A stretch of 64,000 nt of DNA from Phycisphaerales bacterium UBA5793 (GCA_002418285.1 DIDT01000035.1:1-64000), one strand, 5' to 3'; shown: positions 34,418 through 46,056, numbered from the stretch's first letter. Translations and numbers: made by a program. The notes: generated from the sequence alone by a model not told the origin.

Positions 34418-35686
34418 TCAGCGAGCGAACCGGCCAGGCGAAAGCGCTGGGGCGAGCGGCGTCGATGTCGTGCCGTCCATTACGAGTTCCGCGAGCATCT
34501 TGCCGGTAATCGGGCCGAGGCCGAATCCCATCATCGCGTGACCCGTTCCGATGAAGACGTTTTCGTACTGCGGCGCGCGGCCGATCACCGGCAAGCCGTC
34601 GGCGGTACACGGGCGGTAACCGAACCACTCGGTAAGTCGTTTGCACTCGTCAATACCGCGAATGTACTTGCGGGCGCCTTCGACGAGTGCATTCAGGCGC
34701 TCATGCCTTACCTGATCGTCGAGCCCGGAGAATTCGAGTGTGCCGGCCAGGCGCAGTCCCCCGCCCATCGGGTTGATGGCTACGAATGTCTCTTTGAGCA
34801 CGCCCGCCATCTTCACGTTCACCGGCGGGGCCGAGAGTTCGACGTGGTAACCCTTGGCCGGTTGCATCGGGACGTTGATTCCGATCGCTCGCGCCAATTG
34901 CGTGGTCCAGATGCCGGCCGCGAGGATCAGAGCGTCGGCCTCCATCACGCTTCCATCTGGCAATCTCACACCCGTGAAGTGACCTTGACCGGCGACAATC
35001 GACTCAATGGGTTGCTCCGCGTGCACCGTCGCCCCGTCACGCTGCGCGCACCGCAGAAGAGCCAGCGTGAACGCGCGAGGATCGGCGAAGGCACTGTCCG
35101 TCCAGACGACCGCGCCAAGCACATCATCCTGATAGCCTGGCTCGCGCTCTCGGAGCTGGGATTGATCCAGTTCCTCGATTTCGAATCCAAGTCGTCGAAG
35201 CTCATCGCCTTCGGCCCGGCAGCCGTCGCGACCGCGCTCGGTGCGGAAGACCTCGATCTGTCCCCCGCGGTGGTAGTTCGTTTCGGCCGCGACGTTCTCA
35301 ACTTCGAGGATCTCGTCAAACGAATCGACGGCCGCCCGGCCGAGCGCCGCGAGCACTTTCATGCTGCGCTGAAAGAACTCGGGCTTGCTCGCCTTGTTAA
35401 ACTGCCACAGCCAGCGAATGAGATCGGGCCGAAATCGAGGCGGAATGTAAAGCGGGCTGGTCGAATCAAACATCCACTTGAACGCCTGCCAGGTCACGCC
35501 GGGCTTGGGCAAAGGCGGATGACCCACGGCGATCAGCCCCGCGTTGCCGCTCGACGCGCCGGCGCCGAGCGCCTCGCGTTCGAGCAGCGTGACGGACGCG
35601 CCGCGTCGCGTGAGGTGGTAGGCGCTCGCCGCTCCGATGATGCCGCCGCCAATGATAATGACTCGCGGAGTTGAACTGGAAGACAT
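34418..35686 (-). CDS. D-amino acid dehydrogenase-like FAD oxidoreductase
   Basis: A 422-residue flavoprotein of the DAO family. The N-terminal Rossmann motif GGGIIG is at residues 13-18, followed by 'SSGNAGLI', which is typical of DadA. The C-terminus has 'EWFGYRPCTADGLPVIGRAP' and 'IGTGHAMMGFGLGPITGKMLAEL', the FAD-binding DadA ending. DadA enzymes oxidise D-amino acids, chiefly D-alanine, to keto acids and pass electrons to the respiratory chain. The exact substrate cannot be assigned, and hydroxyproline or sarcosine-type oxidases are relatives. It is convergent with the Clp-N gene, with only 26 bases between. Confidence 0.88.
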   Translation of the reverse strand: MSSSSTPRVIIIGGGIIGAASAYHLTRRGASVTLLEREALGAGASSGNAGLIAVGHPPLPKPGVTWQAFKWMFDSTSPLYIPPRFRPDLIRWLWQFNKASKPEFFQRSMKVLAALGRAAVDSFDEILEVENVAAETNYHRGGQIEVFRTERGRDGCRAEGDELRRLGFEIEELDQSQLREREPGYQDDVLGAVVWTDSAFADPRAFTLALLRCAQRDGATVHAEQPIESIVAGQGHFTGVRLPDGSVMEADALILAAGIWTTQLARAIGINVPMQPAKGYHVELSAPPVNVKMAGVLKETFVAINPMGGGLRLAGTLEFSGLDDQVRHERLNALVEGARKYIRGIDECKRLTEWFGYRPCTADGLPVIGRAPQYENVFIGTGHAMMGFGLGPITGKMLAELVMDGTTSTPLAPALSPGRFAR

Positions 35687-35872
35687 GGCAAGCCGGTCCC
35701 GGTAGGCAGCAGTCGATTCCGACCACGGCGGTATTTCTGATCATTCTATGGTGCGACCCATGGTACAGAGGTGGCCTGATCACTTCGGGTGGTTCAGTGG
35801 ACCAGCCCGATCCTGCCCGCGCGCCAGCTGACTCGGGTACAATGTCGCCTAATTCACTTCGGAGATCCAGGC

Positions 35873-36799
35873 ATGCACCTCGCTCCCAGATCCTCTCTCC
35901 TGCTTACGGCGGGCGCCATCGCGCTGCTCACCAGTCCAATCGCACTTGCGCAGGACGATCCGGACGCTGGCGGGCCGGAGGAGAGTGCGATTTACTGGAC
36001 CATCTCGCCGCGCTTCCGCTACCAGTTTGATAGCGGGCTCGATGCAAACAACGGCGACTTCCGCGTCTTCCGCGGCGGAATCGGCGCCAAGGCTAACTGG
36101 GCGGCCACTGACAAGGTGCAACTCTCGCTCGGCCTGGGGTACGAGTACAACAAGTACGACTTCGATCGGCTGAATTCCTTCATCGCCGGGACGATGGATC
36201 CCTTCTCCGACATTCATATTCTCGATCTCGGGCTGACGGCGTACGTCGCAACCGATGATGACTGGTCTTGGTTTGCCGGCATTCGCGGTCGCCTGGCTGG
36301 GGAGTCGGGTGTCGACATTGGTGATGCGGGCACGATCGGCGGCGTTGGCGGCGCCTCGTGGAACATGGGGGAAGGTCGCTCCATCGGCGTGGGCGTGCTT
36401 GTGAGCAGCCAGATCGAAGATGACATCCAGGTGCTGCCGATCTTCAATATCAACTGGCGCTTCAACGATCAGTGGCGATTTGCCAGCAGCGGCGCGATGG
36501 GCGAGTTCATCATGGCCCTCGACGAGCAAAGCGAACTCGGCTTCGGCGCCGCCTGGGAGAATCGACGATTTCGTCTCGACGATTCCGCCCCGCAACTCTC
36601 CGCCGTTGTTGAAGACACCGGCGTACCCGTGTTCGTGCGCTACTCGCACCGGCCGAGCGACTCGGTCGCCCTCAATGTCATCGGCGGCGTCATGCTGTTT
36701 CAGTCGTTCGAAGTGTCGAACCGGAACGGCATTGCCACCCGTGATTTCGATGCCGACCCATCCGCGTTTGTCGGCATGAATGTGAGCATCACGTTCTGA
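35873..36799 (+). CDS. probable outer-membrane beta-barrel protein
   Basis: A 308-residue exported protein. ATG 35873 has GGAG about 9 bases upstream and gives a signal peptide ending ALAQ. The mature sequence alternates polar/aromatic strands with glycine turns ('KVQLSLGLGYEYNKYDF', 'DWSWFAGIRGRLAG', 'GFGAAWENRRFRLDDS', 'VALNVIGGVMLFQSF') and ends with a terminal phenylalanine after 'AFVGMNVSI', the classic barrel C-terminal signature. No specific porin family was recognised. A TACAAT hexamer (35838-35843) is the only promoter-like element. Confidence 0.65.
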   Translation: MHLAPRSSLLLTAGAIALLTSPIALAQDDPDAGGPEESAIYWTISPRFRYQFDSGLDANNGDFRVFRGGIGAKANWAATDKVQLSLGLGYEYNKYDFDRLNSFIAGTMDPFSDIHILDLGLTAYVATDDDWSWFAGIRGRLAGESGVDIGDAGTIGGVGGASWNMGEGRSIGVGVLVSSQIEDDIQVLPIFNINWRFNDQWRFASSGAMGEFIMALDEQSELGFGAAWENRRFRLDDSAPQLSAVVEDTGVPVFVRYSHRPSDSVALNVIGGVMLFQSFEVSNRNGIATRDFDADPSAFVGMNVSITF

Positions 36800-36835
36800 G
36801 CAAGCGTTGCTGGCGATTCCCCCTCTGCCCTTGTG

Positions 36836-36865
36836 AGGGGAGCTTGAATTTCGCTCGGCTCCCCT
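36836..36865. terminator. hairpin between convergent barrel gene and recA
   Basis: An 8-bp perfect inverted repeat AGGGGAGC/GCTCCCCT lies between the two convergent stops and touches the recA stop codon. No T run flanks it on either side, so bidirectional termination is only suggested. Confidence 0.35.
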
Positions 36866-37970
36866 ACTTCCTTGCCTTGCCGGCTGCCGCTTTGGTCGCC
36901 TCGGCATCTTCATCTGCACGATCGTTGACCGTTTCGATCGGTGCAGCCGGGTCAACCATGGCACCGCACTTGACGAGCACCTTGGTGCGGATCTCGTTGA
37001 AGAGTTCAGAATTGTCGCGCAGGAACTGCTTGGAGTTCTCGCGGCCCTGGCCGAGTCGAATGTCGCCGTAGGAATACCACGCACCGGACTTCTGCACGAC
37101 GCCTTCCTTGTCGGCGAGATCGATGAGATCACCGGACGCGGAGATGCCTTCGTTGAACATGATGTCAAACTCGGCGTCGCGGAATGGCGGCGCAACCTTG
37201 TTCTTGACCACGCGGGCGCGAACGCGGTTGCCCACGTTCTGATCTCCATCCTTGATCGAACTGATACGGCGGATGTCGATACGCACGGAGGAGTAGAACT
37301 TGAGCGCCCGGCCGCCGGGGGTGGTTTCGGGCGAGCCGAACATCACGCCGATCTTTTCGCGAATCTGGTTGATGAAGATGACGGTCGTCTTGCTCTTGGA
37401 GATCGCACCGGTGAGTTTGCGCAGGGCCTGGCTCATGAGGCGAGCCTGCAGGCCGACGTGGGTGTCGCCCATCTCACCTTCGATCTCCGCGCGAGGGATC
37501 AAGGCCGCGACCGAGTCGATCACGACAACGTCCAGTGCATTGGATCGCACAAGCAGTTCGCAGATCTCCATCGCCTGCTCGCCCGTGTCGGGCTGGCTGA
37601 CGAGCAGTTCGTCGACATTGACGCCCAGCCGCCGAGCCCAGGACGGGTCAAGCGCGTGCTCGGCGTCGATGAAGGCGGCAACTCCGCCGTTCTTTTGCGC
37701 GCTGGCGACCACGTGCAGTGCGAGGGTGGTCTTGCCGGATGACTCAGGGCCGAACAGTTCCGCCACGCGACCACGGGGCACACCGCGCCCGCCCAAGGCC
37801 AGGTCGAGGCTGATGGCACCAGTGCTGATGCCCTCGATGGCCTGAATGTTCTGGCCGTCGAGTTTCATGATGGCGCCTTTGCCGAAGGCACGCTCGATCT
37901 GGGTGATGGTGCGATCAAGCGCCTGGGTGCGGCCGGCAATATCGCGTTCGGTGGTGGTGGCGGTGCTCAT
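36864..37970 (-). CDS. recA: recombinase RecA
   Basis: ATP-dependent strand-exchange protein for homologous recombination and SOS signalling. From ATG 37970 it has 368 residues with Walker A GPESSGKT at 74-81, the conserved 'RGVPRGRVAELFG' before it, 'VVIDSVAALIP' (Walker B) and the L2 region 'TVIFINQIREKIGVMFGSPETTPGGRALKFY'. The frame is open to ATG 38081, adding 37 serine-rich residues that no RecA needs and that lack a ribosome site; 37970 is preferred, with GAAAGG upstream. Two inverted repeats lie in its upstream region. Confidence 0.96.
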   Translation of the reverse strand: MSTATTTERDIAGRTQALDRTITQIERAFGKGAIMKLDGQNIQAIEGISTGAISLDLALGGRGVPRGRVAELFGPESSGKTTLALHVVASAQKNGGVAAFIDAEHALDPSWARRLGVNVDELLVSQPDTGEQAMEICELLVRSNALDVVVIDSVAALIPRAEIEGEMGDTHVGLQARLMSQALRKLTGAISKSKTTVIFINQIREKIGVMFGSPETTPGGRALKFYSSVRIDIRRISSIKDGDQNVGNRVRARVVKNKVAPPFRDAEFDIMFNEGISASGDLIDLADKEGVVQKSGAWYSYGDIRLGQGRENSKQFLRDNSELFNEIRTKVLVKCGAMVDPAAPIETVNDRADEDAEATKAAAGKARK

Positions 37971-38139
37971 TTCGGCTGGCGTGCCCTTTCTGGAGGATCC
38001 CGAGGAAGCGGAGGAGAATCGAGATGATCGCCCATTGCTGGCGGCTTTGCTTTCAATCATAACCACGGGATGCTCCTTCATGTCAGCGGATCGCGATGTC
38101 GCCGAAACGCCCGCCCGCTCGCTCGTAACGAACCAGATG

Positions 38140-38175
38140 TTCGGCTTCCGATAGGATTGCCTACCAGAAGCCGAA
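38140..38175. promoter_or_regulatory. inverted repeat upstream of recA (hairpin-like)
   Basis: TTCGGCTTC (38140-38148) pairs perfectly with GAAGCCGAA (38167-38175). The spacer contains a nested TAGG/CCTA pair, so a cruciform or RNA hairpin is possible. It lies between divergently transcribed recA and the membrane protein at 38327. Confidence 0.45.
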
Positions 38176-38182
38176 TGTCAAC

Positions 38183-38221
38183 AGAAAAGTGAACAAAAAC
38201 CGTACGATTGATCACTTTTCT
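38183..38221. promoter_or_regulatory. operator-like inverted repeat AGAAAAGTGA/TCACTTTTCT
   Basis: A perfect 10-bp inverted repeat with a 19-base spacer sits in an unusually AT-rich spot of the recA divergent intergenic region. It does not match the familiar LexA boxes (CTG-N10-CAG, GAAC-N4-GTTC, GTTC-N7-GTTC). A lineage-specific SOS operator is possible. Confidence 0.45.
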
Positions 38222-38326
38222 TCTCAGTTCTCGCGGGAGCCGATTGGAGGGGCATCCGGAGACTCGTCCCTCGGCCTCTGATGCCGCGGGACTCAGGGTT
38301 GAGAATCCTACTGGAGACTGTTCCCC

Positions 38327-39538
38327 GTGGTCACGGGTTCGCCTCACGAATCGATTGAAATGCGGATGCTGGCCGACGGCGTCGAGTACCGCCTGCCGCG
38401 CCGGGATCTCGGCGTGCTGCGACTGGTCGGGGCGATGCTGTTGGTCGTGGGAGTCTTCTTCTCCGGCGGATCGGGATTCATGTGCTGGATGGCTATTCGC
38501 GTGCTCGTGTTCGGCGCCACCATGCAGGGATCTCCGCCCACCTGGCCGATGCTTGGGACCCTGCTCGTGTTCCTGTTCATCGGCCTGCTCATCTGCAGCG
38601 CGGGGTTTGGCTTCTTCACAGGGCGCTCGATCGTGCGCATCTGCGGCTCCACCATCACCGCCAGTCACACACTGGGCGCGCTTCGCCGCCGCTACCGTGC
38701 CGATCTGACCACACTCTCGTCACTCTCCGTCGTTCGCGGCCAGACCACTCGCAATGGACAGGTGATCACCAGCGGCGTGCTGGCAAACCTGAGCCTGCTC
38801 GTGGCCCAATGTGAGGATGCGGACAAGCCCATCTTCCTGGCGATCGGTTATCCCGCGGAGATGCTCCGGTCGCTTGGCGATTCCATCGGCGCAGACCGCG
38901 GCATCAAGACCCAGCTCGTCCGTGGATTGAGCAAACGCCGTCATCTTTCGACGGCGGATCGGCTTGCCCAGCCCAGGAGCAGCCAGATCGTCGTGACTCG
39001 AACTCCCGATCAGTTGACGCTGACGATTCCAGCGCGCGGGGTGCTGAAGGGAAGCAGCGGCCTGTTCACGTTCTCATTGCTCTGGTTCGCGTTCTGCGCT
39101 CACTTCACGGCGGGCATCGGCGTGGGCATCGGAAAGGGCACATCCGGGTCGGGTGGGCAAAGTCTGATTTCGCCGTTTGCCTGCTTCATCAGCGTCTTCT
39201 GGCTGGTGGGGATTGGCACACTGATCTACAGCATCAACATGGGCCGCCGCCGCGCCTTCATTGATGTGCTCAACGGTCAGACCGTGCTGATCAACCTGCA
39301 AAGCCTCTTTGGCCTCAAGCAATACCGGTGGACTCGCGATGAGATCAAGCGCATCGTCGCCGGACACAGCGGTCTCACGGTCAATAATCGCTCGGTCGAA
39401 GAGTTGCAGATTCACGTCTGGCAGACGCAGGCCGGCACCCGGCGCAAGTCAAAAAAGTACGGTCTGTTCGCCGGACGAGACCATGACGAACTCGACTGGC
39501 TCGCCGAGTTGCTCAACCGCGAACTCGGTCGAGGATGA
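38327..39538 (+). CDS. hypothetical membrane protein with four predicted helices
   Basis: A 403-residue protein of unknown function starting at GTG 38327, with GGAG 11 bases upstream. There are two helices near the N-terminus (~28-50 and ~70-95), a soluble domain (~100-240), two further helices (~250-310) and a C-terminal soluble domain ending 'HDELDWLAELLNRELGRG'. The pattern (short PH-like beta domains attached to paired helices) resembles bacterial membrane-anchored DUF proteins without a known role. Its stop is three bases from the convergent mutS stop. Confidence 0.7.
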   Translation: MVTGSPHESIEMRMLADGVEYRLPRRDLGVLRLVGAMLLVVGVFFSGGSGFMCWMAIRVLVFGATMQGSPPTWPMLGTLLVFLFIGLLICSAGFGFFTGRSIVRICGSTITASHTLGALRRRYRADLTTLSSLSVVRGQTTRNGQVITSGVLANLSLLVAQCEDADKPIFLAIGYPAEMLRSLGDSIGADRGIKTQLVRGLSKRRHLSTADRLAQPRSSQIVVTRTPDQLTLTIPARGVLKGSSGLFTFSLLWFAFCAHFTAGIGVGIGKGTSGSGGQSLISPFACFISVFWLVGIGTLIYSINMGRRRAFIDVLNGQTVLINLQSLFGLKQYRWTRDEIKRIVAGHSGLTVNNRSVEELQIHVWQTQAGTRRKSKKYGLFAGRDHDELDWLAELLNRELGRG

Positions 39539-39541
39539 TTC

Positions 39542-42211
<2,670 letters not shown>

Positions 42212-42375
42212 GATTCACGTCAGTTTAGGAGCTACCAGCGGCACGGAAGCGAGCCCCGGATTGTCGCTAGGAGACTCCAGAACGCCTCCCGCCGCGAAAC
42301 GACATAGAATGCGCCGACATCCACCGATTGGCGTGCCGATGGATCCCGCCGACCCACCCGCACTGAGGATCAACC

Positions 42376-43002
42376 ATGCTTCGCTTCCTGCCCGGCCTTA
42401 TCGTACTATCAATGCTAAGCGGATGCTCTGGCTACGTCTCATACGAGCATCGTGACTTCTGGCGCAATGCGCAACTCGTCTACGAGTCACCCGATCAGGA
42501 CGCCAGCCAAGACCCTTCGATCGATCCAGGCGATTCAATCGTGATGTACATTTGCGATCGTGGGATTCCGGGCAATAAACTCAGCGAGACCACGTCCGCC
42601 CATGGCTACGCCACGTCGTACACGATCCAGATACCAGGAGACCTGAAGGTCGGCGATGTCATCAACGTGACCGGAGAGGATGGCGCCATAGCCTATACGA
42701 GATTCACGGGGCATTCGTGCGAGTACCTCGACCGCGCAGCGCCTGCGAGTGCACAAGTCCAGATCATCTCGCTCACAGAAGACAAACTTAAGGCACGCAT
42801 CAAAGCTGAATTCATAAGCGTGGAAAAGCAGTACGGCCAGCCGCCAGAGGAGCGGTGGCGTGAGCAAGTCCACTATCGTGGGACCGAGACCTTCAGTCTG
42901 CAACGTGAATACCGTGAGGGCGAAGGGCGCATGGTACGACGCATCACGGCGGAGGTTGAGGCGAGGAAAAAAGCCAATCCTGCTGCGGTGGGCGACCGAT
43001 AA
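42376..43002 (+). CDS. hypothetical lipoprotein
   Basis: A 208-residue protein of unknown function. The signal sequence has a good lipobox LSGC, giving lipidated Cys17. A TGAGGA site lies upstream. The mature part contains an acidic linker, then a beta-rich segment ('DSIVMYICDRGIPGNKLSE', 'SYTIQIPGDLKVGDVINVTG'), and a basic C-terminal tail. No family recognised. It is flanked by mutS (divergent) and trpG (convergent). Confidence 0.7.
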   Translation: MLRFLPGLIVLSMLSGCSGYVSYEHRDFWRNAQLVYESPDQDASQDPSIDPGDSIVMYICDRGIPGNKLSETTSAHGYATSYTIQIPGDLKVGDVINVTGEDGAIAYTRFTGHSCEYLDRAAPASAQVQIISLTEDKLKARIKAEFISVEKQYGQPPEERWREQVHYRGTETFSLQREYREGEGRMVRRITAEVEARKKANPAAVGDR

Positions 43003-43044
43003 GGATTTAGTCAAGTTCCTCACTGTTCCTTCAGTGCTGATGAG

Positions 43045-43650
43045 TCACGCCACAACCGCCGGCCGCGGCAGGCCCAGAAAGTTCGCCAGCAGCAGCGGCC
43101 CATCCACCGTCAGGAAACTCTCCGGGTGAAACTGCACGCCGTCGAGCGCGGCGTCGCCTTCGCGTCCCTTCCAGCGCAGACCCATCACCACCCCGTCCTC
43201 CGTCCACGCCGAAATCTCGAACTCGTGCAGGGGCACGGTGTCGCGCTGGACGATCAGGCTGTGGTAGCGCGTAGCCGTGAAGGGATTGGGCACCCCCTCG
43301 AAGATGCCGCGCCCGTCGTGGTGAATGAGCGACGTCTTGCCGTGCATGATCTGCTCGGCCCGGCGCACGATCATGCCGTGCTGGGCGCCGATGCACTGGT
43401 GGCCGAGGCACACGCCAAGGATCGGTACGCGGCCGCGAAGGGCGCGAACGACCTCATTGCAGATCCCCGCCTCGCTGGGCGTACACGGCCCGGGCGAGAG
43501 CACGATGCGCGTCGGCGCGAGACGCTCGATGTCGTTCACCGTAATCTCGTCGTTACGCACGACGCGCAGATCGACCATGGGATCCAGTTCGCCAATGCGC
43601 TGGACGAGGTTGAAGGTGAAACTGTCGTAGTTGTCGATGAGCAGGATCAT
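43045..43650 (-). CDS. glutamine amidotransferase of anthranilate/aminodeoxychorismate synthase
   Basis: A 201-residue class I glutamine amidotransferase supplying ammonia for anthranilate (TrpG) or 4-amino-4-deoxychorismate (PabA). It starts 'MILLIDNYDSFTFNLVQ', the standard TrpG/PabA N-terminus. The catalytic Cys81 is in GVCLGHQ, and His175 and Glu177 are in FHPES. The longer open frame upstream lacks family similarity, so ATG 43650 is used. TATCAT lies 8 bases before it and no ribosome site is visible. No trpE or pabB is adjacent. It lies 43 bases after the DUF1444 gene. Confidence 0.9.
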   Translation of the reverse strand: MILLIDNYDSFTFNLVQRIGELDPMVDLRVVRNDEITVNDIERLAPTRIVLSPGPCTPSEAGICNEVVRALRGRVPILGVCLGHQCIGAQHGMIVRRAEQIMHGKTSLIHHDGRGIFEGVPNPFTATRYHSLIVQRDTVPLHEFEISAWTEDGVVMGLRWKGREGDAALDGVQFHPESFLTVDGPLLLANFLGLPRPAVVA

Positions 43651-43658
43651 CGGCGGAG

Positions 43659-43664
43659 ATGATA
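43659..43664 (-). promoter_or_regulatory. -10-like hexamer TATCAT before trpG/pabA
   Basis: TATCAT on the minus strand ends 8 bases before the ATG at 43650, within the 43-base gap after the DUF1444 gene. It may give the amidotransferase its own short-leader transcript. Confidence 0.3.
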
Positions 43665-43693
43665 GGTGCACGGCCATCGCCATGAGCGTTTCG

Positions 43694-44485
43694 CTACGCC
43701 GCCGTCGTGCCCGCAATGCCGTCCATCGTGACCACAAAGAAGCGATCCGTGATCGGATAGGGCAACCGCTTGTAGTCGATCTCGACGCGCGAGTGGACCT
43801 TCTCGGCAAAGTCGGCCGGATCAGCCGTCACGGCGAGAAACGCATCGCGAGCCGGGGCGGCCACGAGGAAATTGCTGCCCAGCACCGGCGCCAATCGGCC
43901 ATGCAATGAACCGAGCAGGAGCCGACTGGCGTCGTAGCCGTCGTTTTCCTGGAAGATGGCGGCGCGTCCGCCGTTGCCGGCCTCAATCACGCGGAGTTTG
44001 AGTTCATCGGAATACGCGCTGAGGTTTCGCCGGGCGACGCGATCGATCTCCTCGATGTCCACCCCCCACTTGAGCATCTGCTCAACGGTAATGCTCACCG
44101 TCAGATGCGGCATGTCGATGACGTAGAGCACGACCGTGTCATTCACGAACTGCTGGTGCACAACGAGCTGAGCGTCGAGGTGGCCGAAAATCGACTCCGG
44201 CTGGATGCGCGGCATGATGCGCGACTTGGCAAGGTCAAAGGGCAGGGGCACGTTGGCCGCCTCTTCACCTTCCATGAGGTGATCGAGGAACTGTTCGACG
44301 ATTTCGACGCCGCGATCCGGGTCGTTGAGCACCATGCGGTAGAGGTTTTCCAGCGCCAGGTGCCGGCCATCAATGAGCATCTCAAACGTGCCGACCAGTT
44401 CGACCTTGCGCTCGGGCGTCAGGCGCGTGAGCAGCGCCATGACCGCTTCGCAGAAGGCCTCGGGTTCGTGCGGCATTCGTGCCAT
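43694..44485 (-). CDS. DUF1444 (YtpQ-like) family protein
   Basis: A 263-residue cytosolic protein starting at ATG 44485 (ATG 44476 also possible). The block 'NDTVVLYVIDMPHLTVSITVEQMLKWGVDIEEIDRVARRNL' and the ending 'DRFFVVTMDGIAG' fit the DUF1444/UPF0354 family typified by Bacillus YtpQ. Function is unknown. The frame continues upstream to 44671 but that part is arginine/serine-rich and non-conserved in look. GGGAG lies 11 bases upstream. It is divergent from kdsA. Confidence 0.72.
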   Translation of the reverse strand: MARMPHEPEAFCEAVMALLTRLTPERKVELVGTFEMLIDGRHLALENLYRMVLNDPDRGVEIVEQFLDHLMEGEEAANVPLPFDLAKSRIMPRIQPESIFGHLDAQLVVHQQFVNDTVVLYVIDMPHLTVSITVEQMLKWGVDIEEIDRVARRNLSAYSDELKLRVIEAGNGGRAAIFQENDGYDASRLLLGSLHGRLAPVLGSNFLVAAPARDAFLAVTADPADFAEKVHSRVEIDYKRLPYPITDRFFVVTMDGIAGTTAA

Positions 44486-44686
44486 GTCGCCTGTGCTCCC
44501 TGCGGTGCGTCTTGAGTCGCGAGTCGATGATCCCTCCGAGCCACTATCGGCGCGGCCGCTGCGGTTCTTTGAGCAATGTCCGATTGCCCGTATGCGGCGG
44601 TTTCGACTGTGCGGCGACTCCCGCACCTCCCTGTACGGTTCCCGTGCGTTACGGGTTCCGCTCCGAAGCAATCAAAGTGCGGAGCC

Positions 44687-44692
44687 TATCGT
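44687..44692 (+). promoter_or_regulatory. -10-like hexamer TATCGT before kdsA
   Basis: TATCGT ends 5 bases before the kdsA ATG at 44698. A GGAG occurs 13 bases before the ATG, too far for efficient use, so a leaderless start is possible. Confidence 0.3.
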
Positions 44693-44697
44693 TTGCC

Positions 44698-45510
44698 ATG
44701 AGTTCGACGTGCCGGGTTGGAGATGTCGTTATCGGGCCGGGCCAGCCGCTGTGCATCATCGCGGGCCCCTGCGTGCTGGAGTCGGTCGACCTGTGCCTGC
44801 ATATCGGGGAGACGGTCGGGACCGCGTGCGAGCGGTTGGGCCTGGGCTACATCTTCAAGGCCAGCTTCGACAAGGCGAACCGTTCGAGCATCACATCGAA
44901 GCGCGGCCCGGGCACCGAGCGCGGTCTGTCCGATCTCGCGATCATCCGCGAGAAACTCGGCGTGCCAGTCACCACCGACATCCACGAACCGGGCCACGCA
45001 GCCATCGCGGCAGAGCACGTTGATCTGCTCCAGATCCCCGCGTTCCTCTGCCGGCAGACGGATCTGCTCGCCGCGGCCGGCGTGACGGGCAAGGCCGTCA
45101 ACGTCAAGAAGGGACAGTTCCTTTCGCCTTCCGAGATGACGCACGTCGTGCGCAAACTCGAAGAGTCGGGCTGCAAAGAGATGGTGCTGACCGAGCGCGG
45201 CACCTTCTTCGGCTATCACCGGTTGGTGAACGACTTCATCGGCCTGGGCGATCTCATGGAGATCGGCCCGCCGGTCTGCTTCGACGCGACGCACTCGACC
45301 CAATTGCCCGGCGCCACGGAAACAACTGGAGGTCGCCCGGAGCGAGCACCGCTGCTCGCGCGCGCCGCCGTCGCCGCCGGCGTGCCGTGCGTGTTCATGG
45401 AATGTCATCCTGAGCCGAGCAAGGGGCTTTCGGATGCGTCGAACATGCTCCGCCTCGACGCGGTCCCCGCTTTGCTGGCGCAACTGAAGAAGATCTACGA
45501 AGTCGTGTAG
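44698..45510 (+). CDS. kdsA: 3-deoxy-8-phosphooctulonate (KDO8P) synthase
   Basis: Condenses arabinose-5-phosphate with phosphoenolpyruvate to Kdo-8-phosphate for lipopolysaccharide cores. The 270-residue protein shows 'CIIAGPCVLES' (PEP-site start), 'YIFKASFDKANRSS' with the following 'RGPG' block, 'VTTDIHEPG', 'LLQIPAFLCRQTDLL', 'VNVKKGQFLSP', 'ERGTFFGYHRLVNDF' and 'FMECHPEP'. Residues NRSS and the lack of the DAHP-synthase pattern identify KdsA. Its presence implies LPS-type outer membrane. The longer open frame upstream is not conserved in character, so ATG 44698 is used. Confidence 0.96.
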   Translation: MSSTCRVGDVVIGPGQPLCIIAGPCVLESVDLCLHIGETVGTACERLGLGYIFKASFDKANRSSITSKRGPGTERGLSDLAIIREKLGVPVTTDIHEPGHAAIAAEHVDLLQIPAFLCRQTDLLAAAGVTGKAVNVKKGQFLSPSEMTHVVRKLEESGCKEMVLTERGTFFGYHRLVNDFIGLGDLMEIGPPVCFDATHSTQLPGATETTGGRPERAPLLARAAVAAGVPCVFMECHPEPSKGLSDASNMLRLDAVPALLAQLKKIYEVV

Positions 45511-45616
45511 GCAGGCCGTTTTTGCGCGACTGGATATAACTCCAAAGGCGCACTTGACCGCACGCCGATGAGTGACCATGCTTGCTCAGTTCTCCGGCAG
45601 GCAAGGATGAGGCTGG

Positions 45617-46000
45617 ATGCAAATCGAACCATACCAGGGCGGGTATCGAATGGTGCCCTCGACGAGCGCGACCTCGCCGATCCAGCGGGCTCGCGACGCA
45701 TCGGCTGACAAAGCCGCGAAGTGCGACGCCTGCGATGCGCCCGTCAGCGTGCGCGATGTCGATCGCGTCGAACTCTCGTCACTGCAGTTCGAGCCGGCGG
45801 CAGAGAAATCCTCGCCACCGGCCTCATCGCAGCAGCGCATCCGCGAGCGACTCGTGGCAGGCGTGGTGGATGGCCGCATCGACCTCAACGGTCCGGGCGG
45901 AGGCAATCCGGTCCTCAATCGGGCCTACTTCCTGAGCGAACGATCGGTGGCTGATTTCAACGCCTCTGCGGTGGGCCGTTCGATCGATATCAGCGGCTGA
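45617..46000 (+). CDS. FlgM-like small protein
   Basis: A 127-residue protein. Its C-terminal half resembles anti-sigma-28 factor FlgM: 'DVDRVELSSLQ' followed by 'RIRERLVAGVVDGRIDLN', the usual layout of a DxVxLS segment and then a helix ending in G-R/K-Y/I-D. The N-terminal half is low in complexity and contains a CDACDAP pair of cysteines. No flagellar or sigma-28 gene is adjacent. A second FlgM-like gene occurs at 54615. FlgM proteins bind and inhibit the flagellar sigma factor. Whether this one does is inference. Confidence 0.5.
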   Translation: MQIEPYQGGYRMVPSTSATSPIQRARDASADKAAKCDACDAPVSVRDVDRVELSSLQFEPAAEKSSPPASSQQRIRERLVAGVVDGRIDLNGPGGGNPVLNRAYFLSERSVADFNASAVGRSIDISG

Positions 46001-46045
46001 CCGTTTGGGGCCATTCGCTCACACCCGACCGCCCAGCGGCCGAAG

Positions 46046-46051
46046 TACACT
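46046..46051 (+). promoter_or_regulatory. -10-like hexamer TACACT before the hydrolase gene
   Basis: TACACT ends 5 bases before the ATG at 46057 with no ribosome site between, so the expected start site falls on the A of the ATG (leaderless). Confidence 0.4.
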
Positions 46052-46056
46052 AAGTT

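Noticed and set aside
34292..35674. A 460-codon plus-strand frame opposite the D-amino acid dehydrogenase-like gene
   Set aside because: It is a shadow: the minus strand has an intact Rossmann motif and DadA C-terminus, while this frame has no recognisable domain.
35849..37249. A 466-codon minus-strand frame spanning the barrel gene and recA
   Set aside because: It crosses two genes with clear products (barrel signature and RecA) in another frame.
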